48,326 bases of DNA. Origin: Nemertoderma westbladi (lineage: Eukaryota; Xenacoelomorpha; Nemertodermatida; Nemertodermatidae). A model generated the notes under the pieces. That model was given only the letters and a program-made list of their open reading frames with translations, did no database searches and was not told where the DNA came from. Numbering within the stretch: position 1 is the stretch's first letter; every line of letters starts with the position of its first letter. The stretch is from positions 1 through 48,326 of the forward strand of contig JAUCBJ010002377.1 of NCBI GenBank assembly GCA_032718475.1, in the 5' to 3' direction. The translations under genes and the position numbers were made by a program. This document shows positions 9,785 to 21,600 of this stretch, piece after piece.

Positions 9785-10790
9785 TCATCAAGAGTATCTG
9801 GATCTGCTTGTGTTCTCCAGGTATGGTGGAACGCTCAACGGTATGGTGGGCTGTGAGGCTGTGACTTGTGATCTCAATTTTTTTTCCAAAAATGACTTAA
9901 TTTGGAGAATGGCCCTCTGCCTGTGGTGTATTCATGAATTCTAACATACCCTCCAGTAATTCTTCACTGTAAAGTAATGCTGCTACTTGAGCATTTGGAT
10001 AATAAGCCTTTTACATCTTTGTCCATGGACTCAGCGTGTCCATTACTAATTGGGTGGTATGGTGAACTTGGTACCCATATAACTCCCCATTTATGTAGGA
10101 ATTCTAGAAACCGTTTTGATGCCAATTGTGGGCCTCCGTCGCTGCGTAAATTTGAAGGTACTCCAGTTGCAACGAAGAATGGTCTTATAACTATTATTAT
10201 TTGTTCGGAGGTTGGGTCATGTGAACACTACTGTGGATATTCTGAAAGTCTATCCCTATAGACCAGGTAATGTTTACCACTGAGTACGAATAAGTCTGTA
10301 GTGACATATTCAAATGGTCGATTGGGGATGGATCGTTCAATAGTGTATATTTTGCAAAACTACTGTAGGGTGTCTTTCTTGACATTGGTTGCACTTTCCT
10401 TTAAGTTGTTCAATGTCGTTACTGATTCCTGGCCAGTATACACGTAGTACAGTATACACAGCGTGCTCTCTGCTGTATCCGAGTAATCCGAGGGTAGGGG
10501 TGGTCGCTACTCCTATCCCAAGATTTGCTCCCAATTAATTTAACTGGTACTCGAAATGCTACTCGTAATGAACGTAAATGAACGGAATGTTAGATTCGTG
10601 GGTGATGGGCATTCACTTATCGCCTTGACCTTGTTAGGGTCTTCCTTTACCGAACCTTCAGAAATAATATAAACTGCAAAACGGACTTCTGGTTTCGCAA
10701 AATGAAATTTCTCAGGTTTCAGTGTAATCCCATTTTCGTAAAAAATTATTGCGTATTGTATACTGCCAATATTTATCGGACTCCTTATGG
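9785..10790 (-). pseudogene. Ty3/gypsy pol remnant: RT end fused to integrase
   Basis: Reading the minus strand from 10790, a segment like the end of gypsy RT (GITLKPEKFHFAKPEVRFAV) runs to about 10570. From about 10535 the integrase zinc-binding region appears (YWPGISNDIEQLKGKCNQCQ). The catalytic core follows: a first Asp near TTDLFVLSGKHYL, a second in LRSDGGPQLASKRFLEF, and the Glu in HPISNGHAESMDKDVKGLL. So the D,D(35)E core is recognisable but interrupted by stops (for example after QNIHY) and frame changes. RNase H and the RT-integrase linker are missing, meaning an internal deletion. Gag, protease and LTRs were not found. It is dead. Confidence 0.8.
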
Positions 10791-12369
10791 GTCATATGCT
10801 CTGCAAGTTTGATTGATATTTTGATGTTACTGGCCAAATTTGAGTAAGAATTCTGAGGTTGCACAAATTGTTGTTATAATGAAATTTTACTACTCAAAAA
10901 GCGCAAACAAAATCGAAGATAACTTCATATTGAACGAGCATCATAATTGTTGAGTAATATGAGTCAAATTATAAATTAGAATAAAATTTACTTTTAAACT
11001 TAATGTCTATTAAAGTTTGTTGTTATGTATTCTATTGTGATGAGATCGATTTCCCAAGATATTATTTTATTGGTGTATTTTATGAGACTGGAAGTATCAG
11101 CGGATAGTTGACTGTCTTGTTATGTTATTTATTGGAAATATTTTTAATATGTAATTGTAATTATTACAGTTTAACAACATGAGTATAATACAGTACCTCC
11201 TGGGAAAAATAAATATATTAACACATGGCAATTATTTTAATTACAGTTAATGGTTTTAGCTTTACTATGGAGTTGTAAGCCTTGCGAACAAATTTTAATT
11301 TGATTTCATGTGATAAGTACGAGATTTACTAATATTATATGCGTGTATTGGGCTAGTGAATTTTGAATAATTAATTTGTGGCGAACACATGTGCGCCATA
11401 TTGACTAAATTGCGAGTTAGGCACTGGAAAACGCTTTGTGATATAACATTAATCTATAAACTTGCATTTATGTACATACATAATGCAAATAAAAATATAT
11501 AATAAATTCTCATTCTTCAATAATCCGATCCACATTGTTGTTATTTCGTTTAATACAATTGTTTCTGATGGTTTCGAGTTTCTAGTGCGTCCACAAAAAC
11601 AACAAATGTCCTTCCAAGTCTAAACATAACATAAACTGGCATAACTATTAGTCATTCCCGTAGTTCTTCTGCACTTATATTGAAGCGACTCAACTTACTT
11701 CTTGTCCAAGAAATCTACAAATGTTTTCAATGTATTTTAAAGAAGTGAGCTCAATCCAGAATCCACACTCACAACACCCGTGTCTCTAATGCCGGATGTT
11801 TCTTTATTCCATCCACGAGACTATGTACTCATAGCGCAGAATTCCGTTAAGGGTGAGGGGGGGGGGGGGGGGGGGTGGGGTGGAGGAGTACTGGCTATCT
11901 AATTGTTTTTTCTATTTCATTTAGGTCTAACAAATTTCCCATATGGGTTTTGTTAGTCCGTGGTGACTTAATTTCTGATGTCAGTATTCATATTTGACCT
12001 CGTCTTATGCATTTCAGTCTGTCTATCAAAACATAACCGATATCCTGGCAGCCAAACAGATTTGGAAGTCATCAAATGTAAAATATCTGACACTCGAAAT
12101 TAATTCTGCGACCAGGAAAACCCCTGTACCTTAGAGGGTGTCCCATATTTTTTAATTTTTAAAACACTACTCCTCTGCCATTTTTCAACCAATTTTAAAG
12201 TTTTTGGTATCAAATGAAAGCTACTAGCGCAATAATAAAATTCGAGCAGTTTATTTAGTTAGGCAATAATTGTTCATCTGTTGTTCATCATTTTTTACGA
12301 AAAAACACCCCAAGTTGATTAAAAAAAAAAGGTTAAAACTTCTGAAAATAAAGCATAAGAAAGGATACG
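10791..12369. other. AT-rich spacer, no gene seen
   Basis: No coding similarity was recognised on either strand. It contains a 19-nt G tract (11857-11875). Around 12205 the phrase GGTATCAAATGAAA also occurs at about 39850 inside the TIR element, which hints at shared repeat ancestry. Confidence 0.5.
11857..11875 (+). repeat. 19-nt poly-G tract
   Basis: Uninterrupted G run within GGGTGAG...TGGGGTGG context. Confidence 0.9.
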
Positions 12370-13329
12370 CTACTACTACTACTAGGATCGGCATGCTGCA
12401 TTGCAGCTGCATTTTTAAGAATGCTGTGCCGGCTTATCGACAAAATTGCACCGCCACAACTCCCTATCACCCATGACATTTGCTAGATCATCCGCATCTT
12501 CAAGGCCAGTGTCCTTTAAGATGCGTCTCAAGAAAGTCATGGGCTGCCCACCATGCTTATTCACTCCATGAGGCTGCCAAAGTACAAGATTATGCACTGG
12601 CTGGTCCTCACGGCGAAAGCAATGTCCTGCAAAGCGGAGGCGATTTTGTTCTAGTTTCAAGCTTGGGGGAACCAATGAGACACCTCCAATGTTATATAGT
12701 GTCTGGTTGGAGATGTGTGCATTGTACTTGACACAATGAACCCGGCGTAGCATTCGTGTAAATGTGCCATCCAGAGATTTGGTGTCCTCCCACAGTGGAC
12801 TCCCATAGAGGAGTACTGGAACTACTGCTGCTTTAAATAATCGGACCTTAAGTTTCCGATTAATTCTCGGTGACTTCCAAATCCAGGAAAGCCTATTCAA
12901 GGCTGCCCATGCCTTTCCCTTACGTATTCGAAGGTCCTCACCTGACTTCCGGATCTATGATCCCAGGTAACAGAAGTCATCCACATGCTCAAGCATACCA
13001 TCTTTTGAGCTTATGCTCATCCGATCAGAGACTTGCTGTGGACTTTCAAAGTTAACTGTCAAAATTTTGGTCTTTCTGGAGTTAATAAAAAGACCAACAC
13101 TAGAAGCAGCATGTTCTAATGAGCTGATGAGCTGTTGGGCTCCCTCTAGTGATTCTGAGAGTACTCCTAAGTCATCAGCAAAGTCTAGATCAGTTAGGTA
13201 CTTGGCAGGTTTTCCTCGACTTCTGGAGCCAGTAGGTGGAGTTATCATCACCCCATCATCATTATGATGATCTAAGGAAATGCGTAGAACATAGTCAACA
13301 ACAATTATGAACAAGAATGGTGCAAGTGT
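12370..13329 (-). pseudogene. Family A LINE (RTE-like), 5'-truncated copy A1
   Basis: The minus strand carries the C-terminal half of an RT. It opens with [11 protein letters not shown] and the catalytic FADD block ([15 protein letters not shown]), then the thumb and C-terminal region ending [19 protein letters not shown]. One in-frame TAG at 12957-12955 replaces the Trp seen in copies A3 and A4 ([11 protein letters not shown]) and splits the frame. The 3' end is a (TAG)n tail, read on + as TACTACTACTAC at about 12370. The 5' end stops abruptly at about 13329, as expected from incomplete reverse transcription. Confidence 0.88.
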
Positions 13330-14339
13330 CGCATTTTATGCATTTTATGCATTTTACGTCAAAAATTTAAATTTTGCAAAAAAAAAAGTCAAAAGTGAGG
13401 TCACTGGAAGCAAAAATTGTATGATCCCCAATCCTACATCGCAACCATACTTTGTTGCTGCGCGATTAATGTAGTCGCAGTGCTACTAACAATAATCCTA
13501 TCGGCTGACCTGGACAGTAAACTATTACCGCCAGGTTTTATGCAGTGGCTCTAATATACAGTCAGTATGGCAACAAATCGATGGGAAGTTTGTGAAATTG
13601 AAAAAGATGCTTGTATTAATATCAAGACTTAGGTTTCGTACTGGCGAATAACGCATTCCTATTCTCATAATTGCTAACAATCAATTTCTCCCTCAGAGAG
13701 AATTCCTGCAATAACCTGCTCCCTCTAGTACAGAGAAGAGACAGAGTCTACAAGGGTCCCGGCAGCCTACGTAATGTAGATGGCTTTAGAAGGAAGGAGA
13801 TAGTCGAAAGATTACAATTTTTATTTGGAAGGAAATTTATTCAGAGTTGCTCAGGTCGTTATTATTTATATAATTTATAATATTATATTCAAATTTAGAC
13901 CGTAAACGATATACTAATTACTAATATGCAATATGTAGGATTGCAAATGTTGAGTTGACCCGACCTGGACCTTTTGTGCAATCGCATGAAAACTAATCAC
14001 TCTACTGATGTTTTGAAGGTTCCTACCCCAACTACTGTAGGCCTAAATCAATTATTGCGGATTGAATTAGCCTAATTAATATCAATGCAATGGGATTACC
14101 CGAAGTTGGTAACCTCAAAAATGGAGGATATGGCATTGTCCCGCTTCAAATGACCTAAACGGATCAAACTTTGTGGGCTTCGAGTAGCTCGGAGCATACA
14201 ATTTGTGCTTAAATAGTTCTAAATTCGTGATCAGTACCAAAAATGGATCAAAATAAGCTAACAAGTCTTTTCTTTTTTGAAAAAAGTTGTTTTTCTGAAA
14301 CAGTCTACTTGGCGCGGAGGCCGGACTTAAGGTGGTGTC
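13330..14339. other. Spacer, no gene seen
   Basis: It begins with a short ATTTTATGC triplication (about 13332-13358) abutting copy A1. The rest is AT-rich with no recognisable coding. Confidence 0.5.
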
Positions 14340-16191
14340 GCCTGCAGGTGGTAGGCTGTTGTGTGATGGAGCTGGGTGCCCAAAAACTGGTTGATGGCCG
14401 ACCAGCTGGGAGGTATACTGCGACCCGCGATCGGATGAGAGGTCTGTTTGAATGCCAAACCGGGCGATTCAGTTTGCAATTAGAGCCCGGGTGCAGCTGT
14501 TGGTGGACGTCTTATTGAGGGGCATGGTCTCCAGCCACCGATTAAACCGGTCCACCACCATAAGCAGGTGTGCGTAACCGTGGGTTGGGGATAGGGGATC
14601 CAGATCCACATGGATGTGGTCAACCCAGTGGTTGGGGGTATCAAGGTGCTGAGGGGAGCGCGGACATGGCGTTGTACCTTAGAGGTCTGGCAAGGGTCAC
14701 ATGTCCTTACCCACTTGCCTACCTGCTTATTGAGACCGTGCCACACGAACCTGTCAGCGTCGAGATTCTTGGTGGTCTGGGGTGAGACAAACTGTGCATG
14801 GATGGCTGAGGGAAATAACGCACAGGAGTTTGTCGCCAATTTGGCTGAGTGAGACTTCCTCCAGTTGGAGGCCAGATATGGCAGTGTGGTAGGTGAGCAG
14901 TTCGGTGTTGAGCAGCTGCTATAGCAGTGTAGTCGAGGCCGGGGGGTGGAGAGGTCGAATAGCGCTGATAGTAGTCCTGGAGAACACATAGATGATATGT
15001 CAGACTCTCACTACAGCTGGGAGGTTCAAAGCTAGTACTCTGGAGTTAACGCAGAGCTGGGAAAAAGAATATTGCTTTTCTAAGCCTCGAACTTGTGACC
15101 TTCTGATTAGAAAAAAAGCCAATGGTCAGTTTGAATTGGTTTGTCAGTAGAACAATGACAACAGACCTGATCTCAAACCCAAGGTATGGCGCCAACAGTT
15201 CGTGGTCAAACACCCTGAATTTCATATCCTGCGGTCGTAGTTGGAGGCTGAAGAATGCTCAGGGGTGCCATGAGTCTGTGACTAATTGCTTGTGGACAGC
15301 CCCCACCACCGTGCCGAATGCATCCATGGTGAGTGCCGTTGGGGCGTTAGCATTGGGGTGGTCCAGCATCGTTATGTGGGTGAGGGCCTCCTTGGCATTG
15401 CAGAACGTGGCCACCATGTGTGGAGACCAGACGAGAGTATTGGGTTTACCAACGAGGACAGCATAGAGGGGCCGCATGATGGTGGCGGCTGTGGGGACGA
15501 ACACACCCTTGATATACAGGTCTTGGCATTAACCAGACGGCATCCTTTCAGGTCGACCAACAGGTTGTTGGCCCATAGGAAGTCAGCTCCAAGGCGAGGC
15601 TGGGCGATGTCGGCAGAGATAAACTTCCACTGGAAATGTGACCAATGGAAGTCAAATTTAGTCATGTGGTCACCATACGTGCGAATGTTAATTTTGTTGG
15701 CAGCGAGGAGGAGGTGGCCCATTCGCACCCAAACGTTTCTCACGAGTTGTTGTGGGAAAAACACTCACTTTGGCCCCAGTGTCCACTTATTAGCCTGGAA
15801 ACCCTGTCCCAGGCAAATAGCAGCAGGTCGGGGCGGCCAGCCATTGAAGCTGCGACTATCAGCTAGCCGTGGCATTTCCCTGGTAACCATAGGGTTGCTG
15901 GCACTTTGTGGCCTTCTTGGGGCCAAACTTCTGGTGGAAGTAGCACCAGTCTAACCTAATGATCATAATCTATAATCTCTAATCTAATGACAATCTAATG
16001 TTTCTTGATGACACTGGCCATGAGTCGGCTTTTGCAGGAAGCTTCCCACAGTGCGTCAGCCTGGTCTGCAACCTTGTCGAGGTCTTGGAAGTCATCCTCT
16101 GTGAGTTGAAGGTGGATGGCATTGGGCATCTACCTGAGGAAGGCCTTTTTGAAGAGGAGGCATGATTTATGATGATAGTAAACCGTAACAA
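14340..16191 (-). pseudogene. Ty3/gypsy element remnant: gag end, protease, RNase H, integrase; RT deleted
   Basis: Read from 16191 down on the minus strand: a gag C-terminal block (DLDKVADQADALWEASCK in a shifted frame), then a gag block with WCYFHQKFGPKKATKC (about 15955-15880). A protease body follows (TYGDHMTKFDFHWSHFQ, IAQPRLGADFLWANNLLVDL, about 15690-15540). An RNase H segment comes next (about 15504-15259: FVPTAATIMRPLYAVLVG, ALTMDAFGTVVGAV). The integrase N-terminus is at 14860-14690 (FVWHGLNKQVGKWVRTCDPC) with the start of the core down to about 14480. Protease passes almost directly into RNase H, so the roughly 1-kb RT body is missing. Several frameshifts are present. It is a non-functional, internally deleted copy; no LTR was recognised. 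Confidence 0.82.
14995..15122 (-). mobile_element. Possible tRNA-derived SINE fragment inside the gypsy remnant
   Basis: On the minus strand, CTAATCAGAAGGTC leads into ACAAGTTCGAGGCTTAG, which resembles the anticodon arm, variable loop and T arm of a tRNA 3' half, with a B-box-like GTTCGAGGC. It interrupts the RNase H to integrase region, where coding similarity disappears. No 5' half or target duplication was established. Confidence 0.3.
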
Positions 16192-16967
16192 AGAAACGGG
16201 AGAAGTTGCTTCTCAAAAGAAGGACGAATTAGAACAACAGTTAGTTAATATAGTAATGGGTAACACAGAAATGGGAGAAGTTGCTTGTAAGTTGTCCAGA
16301 TTCTGCAGTAGTATGCTGCAATTGTTACCAGTAAACAACCTCCATGGAGAAACAACCTCCTTCTTTCTGCACATGGAAACTCTTCAGCCAAGTGACTTCG
16401 GACTATAGGCAAATCTTGTGGATCCCATTGTAGATAGTGTTGAAAGGGCATGTGAGAAGGTGCAGTTCGGGAGTGGGAAAAAATGTTAATGAAGGGTGTG
16501 GATGGATCTCGACCCTGTAATATAGGCAGATGTATGACAATGCCAAAATCATTTGCGTTCGTGGGGTCTCGATTGGCAATGTCACGGAAGGACCAGAATT
16601 AATCCACAAGAGTCTCCAGGTTTCGTTGTTAACCAACATTTACCAGGTTACTTTTCGTGATATTATGCCAGCTGTATGGGTCGAGGCTACTATGACTCAT
16701 TACCATAGTAGTACAGTATATTACAGATTTTCATGCCAACAGCTAGCATAATATATTCATTAGAAAGTTTATATATACAGAAGTCCTAATCTTAGCCAGA
16801 TCTTCATGAGATTCTCATAGTTGTCCTAATGTCAGGTACAATGCCAAGTATTAATAATTTCTTTCCATGCATAAGTTTACAATACTGCGCTTAACACTGA
16901 ATGATTAAAACTTCAGGTAACTAAGGCGGCAGGAAAACTGCATTAGTCTTCATTTATTTAAGGATTG
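16192..16967. other. Spacer, no gene seen
   Basis: Only an imperfect direct repeat was noticed: GGGAGAAGTTGCTT occurs at about 16198 and 16272. Nothing coding was recognised. Confidence 0.5.
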
Positions 16968-17235
16968 GAAGTGTTATGGGAGTCCTCCAGGGAGACACAC
17001 TTGCGCTTACACACTTGTTCATAATTGTGGTTGACTATGTTTTACGCATGTCCTTAGATCATCATAATGATGATGGGGTGATGGTAACTTTACCTACTGG
17101 CTCCAGACGTCGAGGTAATCCTGCCAAGTACCTAACTGATCTAGACTTTGCCAATTACGTAGGAGTACTCTCAGAATCACTAGAGGGAGCCCAACGGTTT
17201 CTCAGCTCATTAGAAAAGACTGCTTCTCGTGTTGG
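16968..17235 (+). pseudogene. Family A LINE fragment A2, truncated at both ends
   Basis: This 270-bp piece of family A RT runs from GVLQGDTLA through [20 protein letters not shown] to SSLEKTASRVG. The catalytic FADD is replaced by FANY, so it is inactive. Its right end changes abruptly into the 100-bp direct repeat starting at 17240. Confidence 0.85.
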
Positions 17236-17239
17236 ATAC

Positions 17240-17341
17240 TATATAGGATAGTTATTCGTGCTATTATTAAAGTGTTTATTTGTAGTTAGGTTTCATTTTT
17301 GATAGGAGACTGGTTTCACATTGTTTCTATATATTATATAT
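17240..17341 (+). repeat. 100-bp direct repeat, left copy
   Basis: It begins TATATAGGATAGTTATTCG and ends in TTCTATATAT. It matches the copy at 17917-18016 with only a few substitutions or 1-bp indels. The pair brackets 575 bp of unique sequence, like terminal repeats of a small element. Confidence 0.85.
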
Positions 17342-17440
17342 ATTTCGCCAGTCAGGTTGTACTGTACCCCTATTGTTCCTTATATATTTCTTGTACATTT
17401 CTAGTTCTGGGAGTTTCTACTGGGTATCATTAGTCTATCA

Positions 17441-17833
17441 GTGTTTGGGGGGGGTGTCTGTATGGTCTTTGGGTTGTTATTTACTGCTGTATTCATACCA
17501 TTAAATAACATATCTATTATTAGACTGTGCAATACAGCCATTATAGATTTATTTGTTATGCAGGTTAGATATAGTAGTTCACTATTTGGTCACTATTCTC
17601 ATTTGGGTTCATTCTTATTTTGGTTGCATGTATTTTATTTAGGCTTTAGTGGTATCAGTTTTTGGGTTTCATCTATTAACTACCGGTCTGATTTGTTTAT
17701 TTCTCTATTTCAGTATTTGGTTTCATTTCCTGTATTATATTGGTCAATTGGTATTGTGCTGTATTTAGATAGGGTAGGGACTCACAGTACACTGCTGATG
17801 ATGGAGCTGTGTTTCCCCGGGTACAGTGTTTAA
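17441..17833 (+). CDS. Hydrophobic 130-aa ORF between the direct repeats, unknown
   Basis: The ORF is rich in Phe, Leu, Ile, Ser and Tyr, with several stretches able to span a membrane (near GVCMVFGLLFTAVFIPL, FLFWLHVFYLGFSGISFWV, YLVSFPVLYWSIGIVLYL). I recognise no family. T-rich DNA easily yields such ORFs by chance. It is not the missing ABCB6 N-terminus as far as I can tell, since it sits inside a repeat-bounded segment and shows no splice logic. Confidence 0.2.
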   Translation: MFGGGVCMVFGLLFTAVFIPLNNISIIRLCNTAIIDLFVMQVRYSSSLFGHYSHLGSFLFWLHVFYLGFSGISFWVSSINYRSDLFISLFQYLVSFPVLYWSIGIVLYLDRVGTHSTLLMMELCFPGYSV

Positions 17834-17916
17834 ATCCTGAAACCCTTTATTTTTATCAAATTTACTATGTAGACTTACCCCTTTCGGCGGACTAAAAGTA
17901 GTCCTGTATTTTCTAA

Positions 17917-18016
17917 TATATAGGATAGTTATTCGTGCAGTTATTAAAGTGTTTATTTGTAGTTAGGTTTTATTTTTGATAGGATACTGGTTTCACATTG
18001 TTTCTATATATTTATA
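17917..18016 (+). repeat. 100-bp direct repeat, right copy
   Basis: Second copy of the 17240-17341 repeat, including GTTATTCGTGC, AAAGTGTTTATTTGTAG and CTGGTTTCACATTG. The near identity argues for recent origin. Confidence 0.85.
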
Positions 18017-18450
18017 TATTTTTTTTTTATAGTTACTGTTTTACTCAGCGACCTCGAAAACCTATATAACGACTAAAATTACAGCATTTTATATAAATCT
18101 GGGATCCCAATTATTAGCGCTACTTGTATTTTTCACGAAAAAAAAGAAAAATAGCGATTAAAAAAAGATCTCGACAAAATATTTTCATTTTTTGGATTTG
18201 AGACCCTTAGACCCATATCTACTTGTGTGCAAAAAATCAGAGATGGCCATTTTCAAAAGTGTTTTACCCCTTTCAGGCATGGGGTGGGTGGGGTGATCCA
18301 TCATGTGCGTACATGTTGTATAGAAATCTATTTTTAGATTATCATGTCTCCTAAAACCAACCTGCTAAGATAATAAGTTATGTTGTATTATATAATTTGT
18401 AGTTGTAAAAGTTAAATTTAAATATAATTTATAACATTATTGATTGAATA
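18017..18450. other. AT-rich region upstream of the first recognised ABCB6 exon
   Basis: No TMD0-coding exon, promoter or CpG-rich start region was recognised. An in-frame TGA at 18445-18447 shows that the reading frame does not extend upstream without splicing. Confidence 0.5.
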
Positions 18451-18619
18451 ATGGTCTCGATCTCGACTCTTCGTTACTTGCGGAGTTTTCGTAAGATGTT
18501 ATATTACTTATGGCCAACAGGGAAACCTTTCCTTCAACTGAATCTCATATTATGTTTGCTGCTAATAGTTGTTGGTCGTGTGGCTAATCTCTTTGTTCCC
18601 ATTCTCTTCAAACGAATAG
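18451..18619 (+). CDS. ABCB6: ABCB6-like exon 1 of those seen (TM1 region)
   Basis: Encodes [18 protein letters not shown] followed by a hydrophobic TM1 ([20 protein letters not shown]). The donor GTTAGT at 18620 leaves phase 1. ATG 18451 is preceded by an in-frame TGA, so this is either the start codon of a TMD0-less form or the exon really starts later at an acceptor such as the AG near 18494. I cannot decide. Confidence 0.75.
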
Positions 18620-21600
18620 GTTAGTGAGAAATAATCCACTCACCACCATTCATTGTGTCTTTGTGATACATTGTCTAGTACAATGAACACATCTCTAACC
18701 AAATCCTATACAGCATTGGCGGTGCCTCAGTACTCCTCGCGAGACAGAGCCGTCTAGCCGCCTCCGCTTCGCAGGATGTTATATATATTGGGTCAGTGGT
18801 TACATAACAAGAAGCAAGTGTTGTTTATGTCCACATGTGTCATATCATATCATATACTGTAGATATTTCATTTATTTACAGTGGACCACCTAACACTAAC
18901 ACCTAATGACAATCACCGAATAACACTTCCATATACATTAATCTTAACCTACGTGGCAATTCGTTTCGTTGAAGGCAGCGGTTTCACTGGTATTGGTCTT
19001 CTAAACAATATTAAAGATTATCTCTTCATACCGCTACAACAACACTTAACGATAACCATATCCATTGGTCTTCTGAGACATATTCACAGGTAATATTCAC
19101 ACCCAATAACAATAACTATAATAACCTATTACTTTATATAATTGATATAATTCATTACAATAAATTGTTAAAAATTAGGCCTAGCACAAAAACCCAAAAT
19201 TGATTGATTTAAATGTTATATACGGTATAAACGTAATTATAATAGGTAGGATTTGAGTCGTGTGGATTGTAGGCGATGATACAACTTTGCCTAAATAATT
19301 TCAGCTGAACAAAAACATAAAACAATTGAGATATGGTAGGACCTACCTACCCTACATACGCAATGCTTGATAATGTCTTAATTTATACTGATTTCACTAT
19401 GCCACCCCACCAATATTAACATTCTCAGAGTACACAGGAAACCCAAAACAAGAAGTCTACATTTGTTTTATGAAGAGGGTGGGTTGGTCGGTCGGTCAGT
19501 CAGTGGGTTTGTGAGTGGATGGGAAGGATGGGAATGTGAGAACATGGGAATGTGGAAATATGGATAGTAATGTGATGAAAAGAACCGCTACAACTACCGC
19601 TACCGCTACCGCTACTGCTACTGCTACCACTACCGCTACCGCTACTGCTACCGCTACTGCTACTGCTACTGCTACTGCTACTGCTACCGCTACCGCTACC
19701 GCTACTGCTACTGCTACCGCTACCGCTACCGCTACCGCTACCGCTACCGCTACCGCTACCGCTACCGCTACCGCTACCGCTACCGCTACCGCTACCGCTA
19801 CCGCTACCGCTACCGCTACGCGGTAGGTAGTTGGTATTTCGTTTTTACTATTTTTACAGTAGGCAAATTTCCAATTGGTACTGCTTTGGCCTGCCCATGG
19901 AATTCATGTTAAATTGATAATGGAAAAATAAGTACCTAAAAAGTAAAAATTTTACTGTAAACTGTGTTCCTAAATTTTAAGTTGAAGTTCATATGTCATA
20001 ACAGGCTGAAACAGCAGCAATATTAATAGTCAAATAATGTTCAAAAGTAATAATCCTGATTTCGTATAACTATGAAATTAATAAGATATACAAAGATCTA
20101 CTGCATACATAAGATATATTTAATTTCAATTTGGGTCCTTTTCAGTTTGTCTCTTTGTTGGCATCTGAGTCGGAACACCGGATCCGTTATCCGAATTATC
20201 GACCGTGGAACTGAAAGTCTTCGAATTGTCACCCAGCACCTAATCTTCACTGTAATTCCAACCATTGTAGATGTCCTAATCGCTGTTAACTTCTTCATGG
20301 TTGCCTTTTCTATTGAATTCGGTTGCATCATTCTCACAGTGCTATTGATTTACATATGTAAGTAAATGAAAATACTGTAATTGTAATATAATATAATAAC
20401 AACTGTCTGCTATATATAATAAGATCTAATAAGATCTGTCTGCTTGTGGTAGCTGCCAAAATATACAATAAAATGATTCTATATAGGATTAGGCCTCACA
20501 TAGAGAAACTACTGCGTAAGAGCCAAAACGGATTTCGACCAAGTAGATCAACAATAGCTCAGATACTTGCACTACGGAGACTGATTGAAGGAATTAAGTC
20601 AAAGAATCTTCCCGCAGTCATGACTTTTGTGGACTTCAAGAAGGCATTCGACTCCATCCATAGAGGTAAAATGCTTGAAATCCTAAGAGCTTATGGAATA
20701 CCAGAAGTAATTGTTGCTGGCATTGGATTGTTATATTGTGACACAGAAGTGCAGGTACTCTCACCAGATGGTGAAACTGAGTTTTTCTCAATCCTGGCTG
20801 GCGTACTGCAAGGTGACACATTAGCACCATTACTATTTGTAATTGTGCTGGATTACGCAATGAGGACGGCCACAAAGGGTGAAGATCTGGGATTCACATT
20901 TCAAGAACGCAGAAGTAGTAGATATCCGGCAACTACAGTCACAGACACCGACTTTGCGGATGACATCGCCCTGCTCTCTAATACGCTAGCTGATGCACCG
21001 CTTCTACTAAATAAAGTGGAGAGGGCTGCTAAGGAGGTTGGATTGCATATAAATGCTACCAAGACCGAATTCATGACCTTTAATGTTGATGGAAACTTGA
21101 CAACCATTGATAATAATCAACTTAGGAAGGTAGATGACTTCCAGTACCTTGGATCGTGGATAGAGAGTAGCAAAAAGGACATAGAAGTTAGGAAAGCAAA
21201 GGCTTGGGTAGCTCTATCAAAAATGGATACCATCTGGAAATCAGATCTCTCCAGGCACCTGAAGACCAAGTTCTTTCAAGCCACAGTGGAAAGTGTATTT
21301 TTATACGGGGGTGAGACCTGGACACTGACTAAATCACTTGAACAACGAATTGATGGTTGCTACACAAGACTACTAAGGGCAGCCCTAAACATCAGCTGGA
21401 GACAACACATGACAAACGCCGAGCTTTATGGTACAATACCACCTGTATCAACCACCCTCCGTGAACGCAGATTAAGATTCAGTGGGCACTGCTGGCGAAG
21501 TAAAGACGAGGTCATACCAGATCTACTTTTCTGGCAACCAACTCATGGAAAGCGTAGTCGTGGACGACCTGCCATAAAATATATAGATCAACTTGAAAGG

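Noticed and set aside
17441-17833. Hydrophobic ORF as the missing TMD0 of ABCB6
   Set aside because: It lies between direct repeats, has no family motif and no splice sites linking it to exon 1.
19515-19826. 103-codon ORF of Ala-Thr repeats
   Set aside because: It is the translation of a hexanucleotide microsatellite in intron 2.
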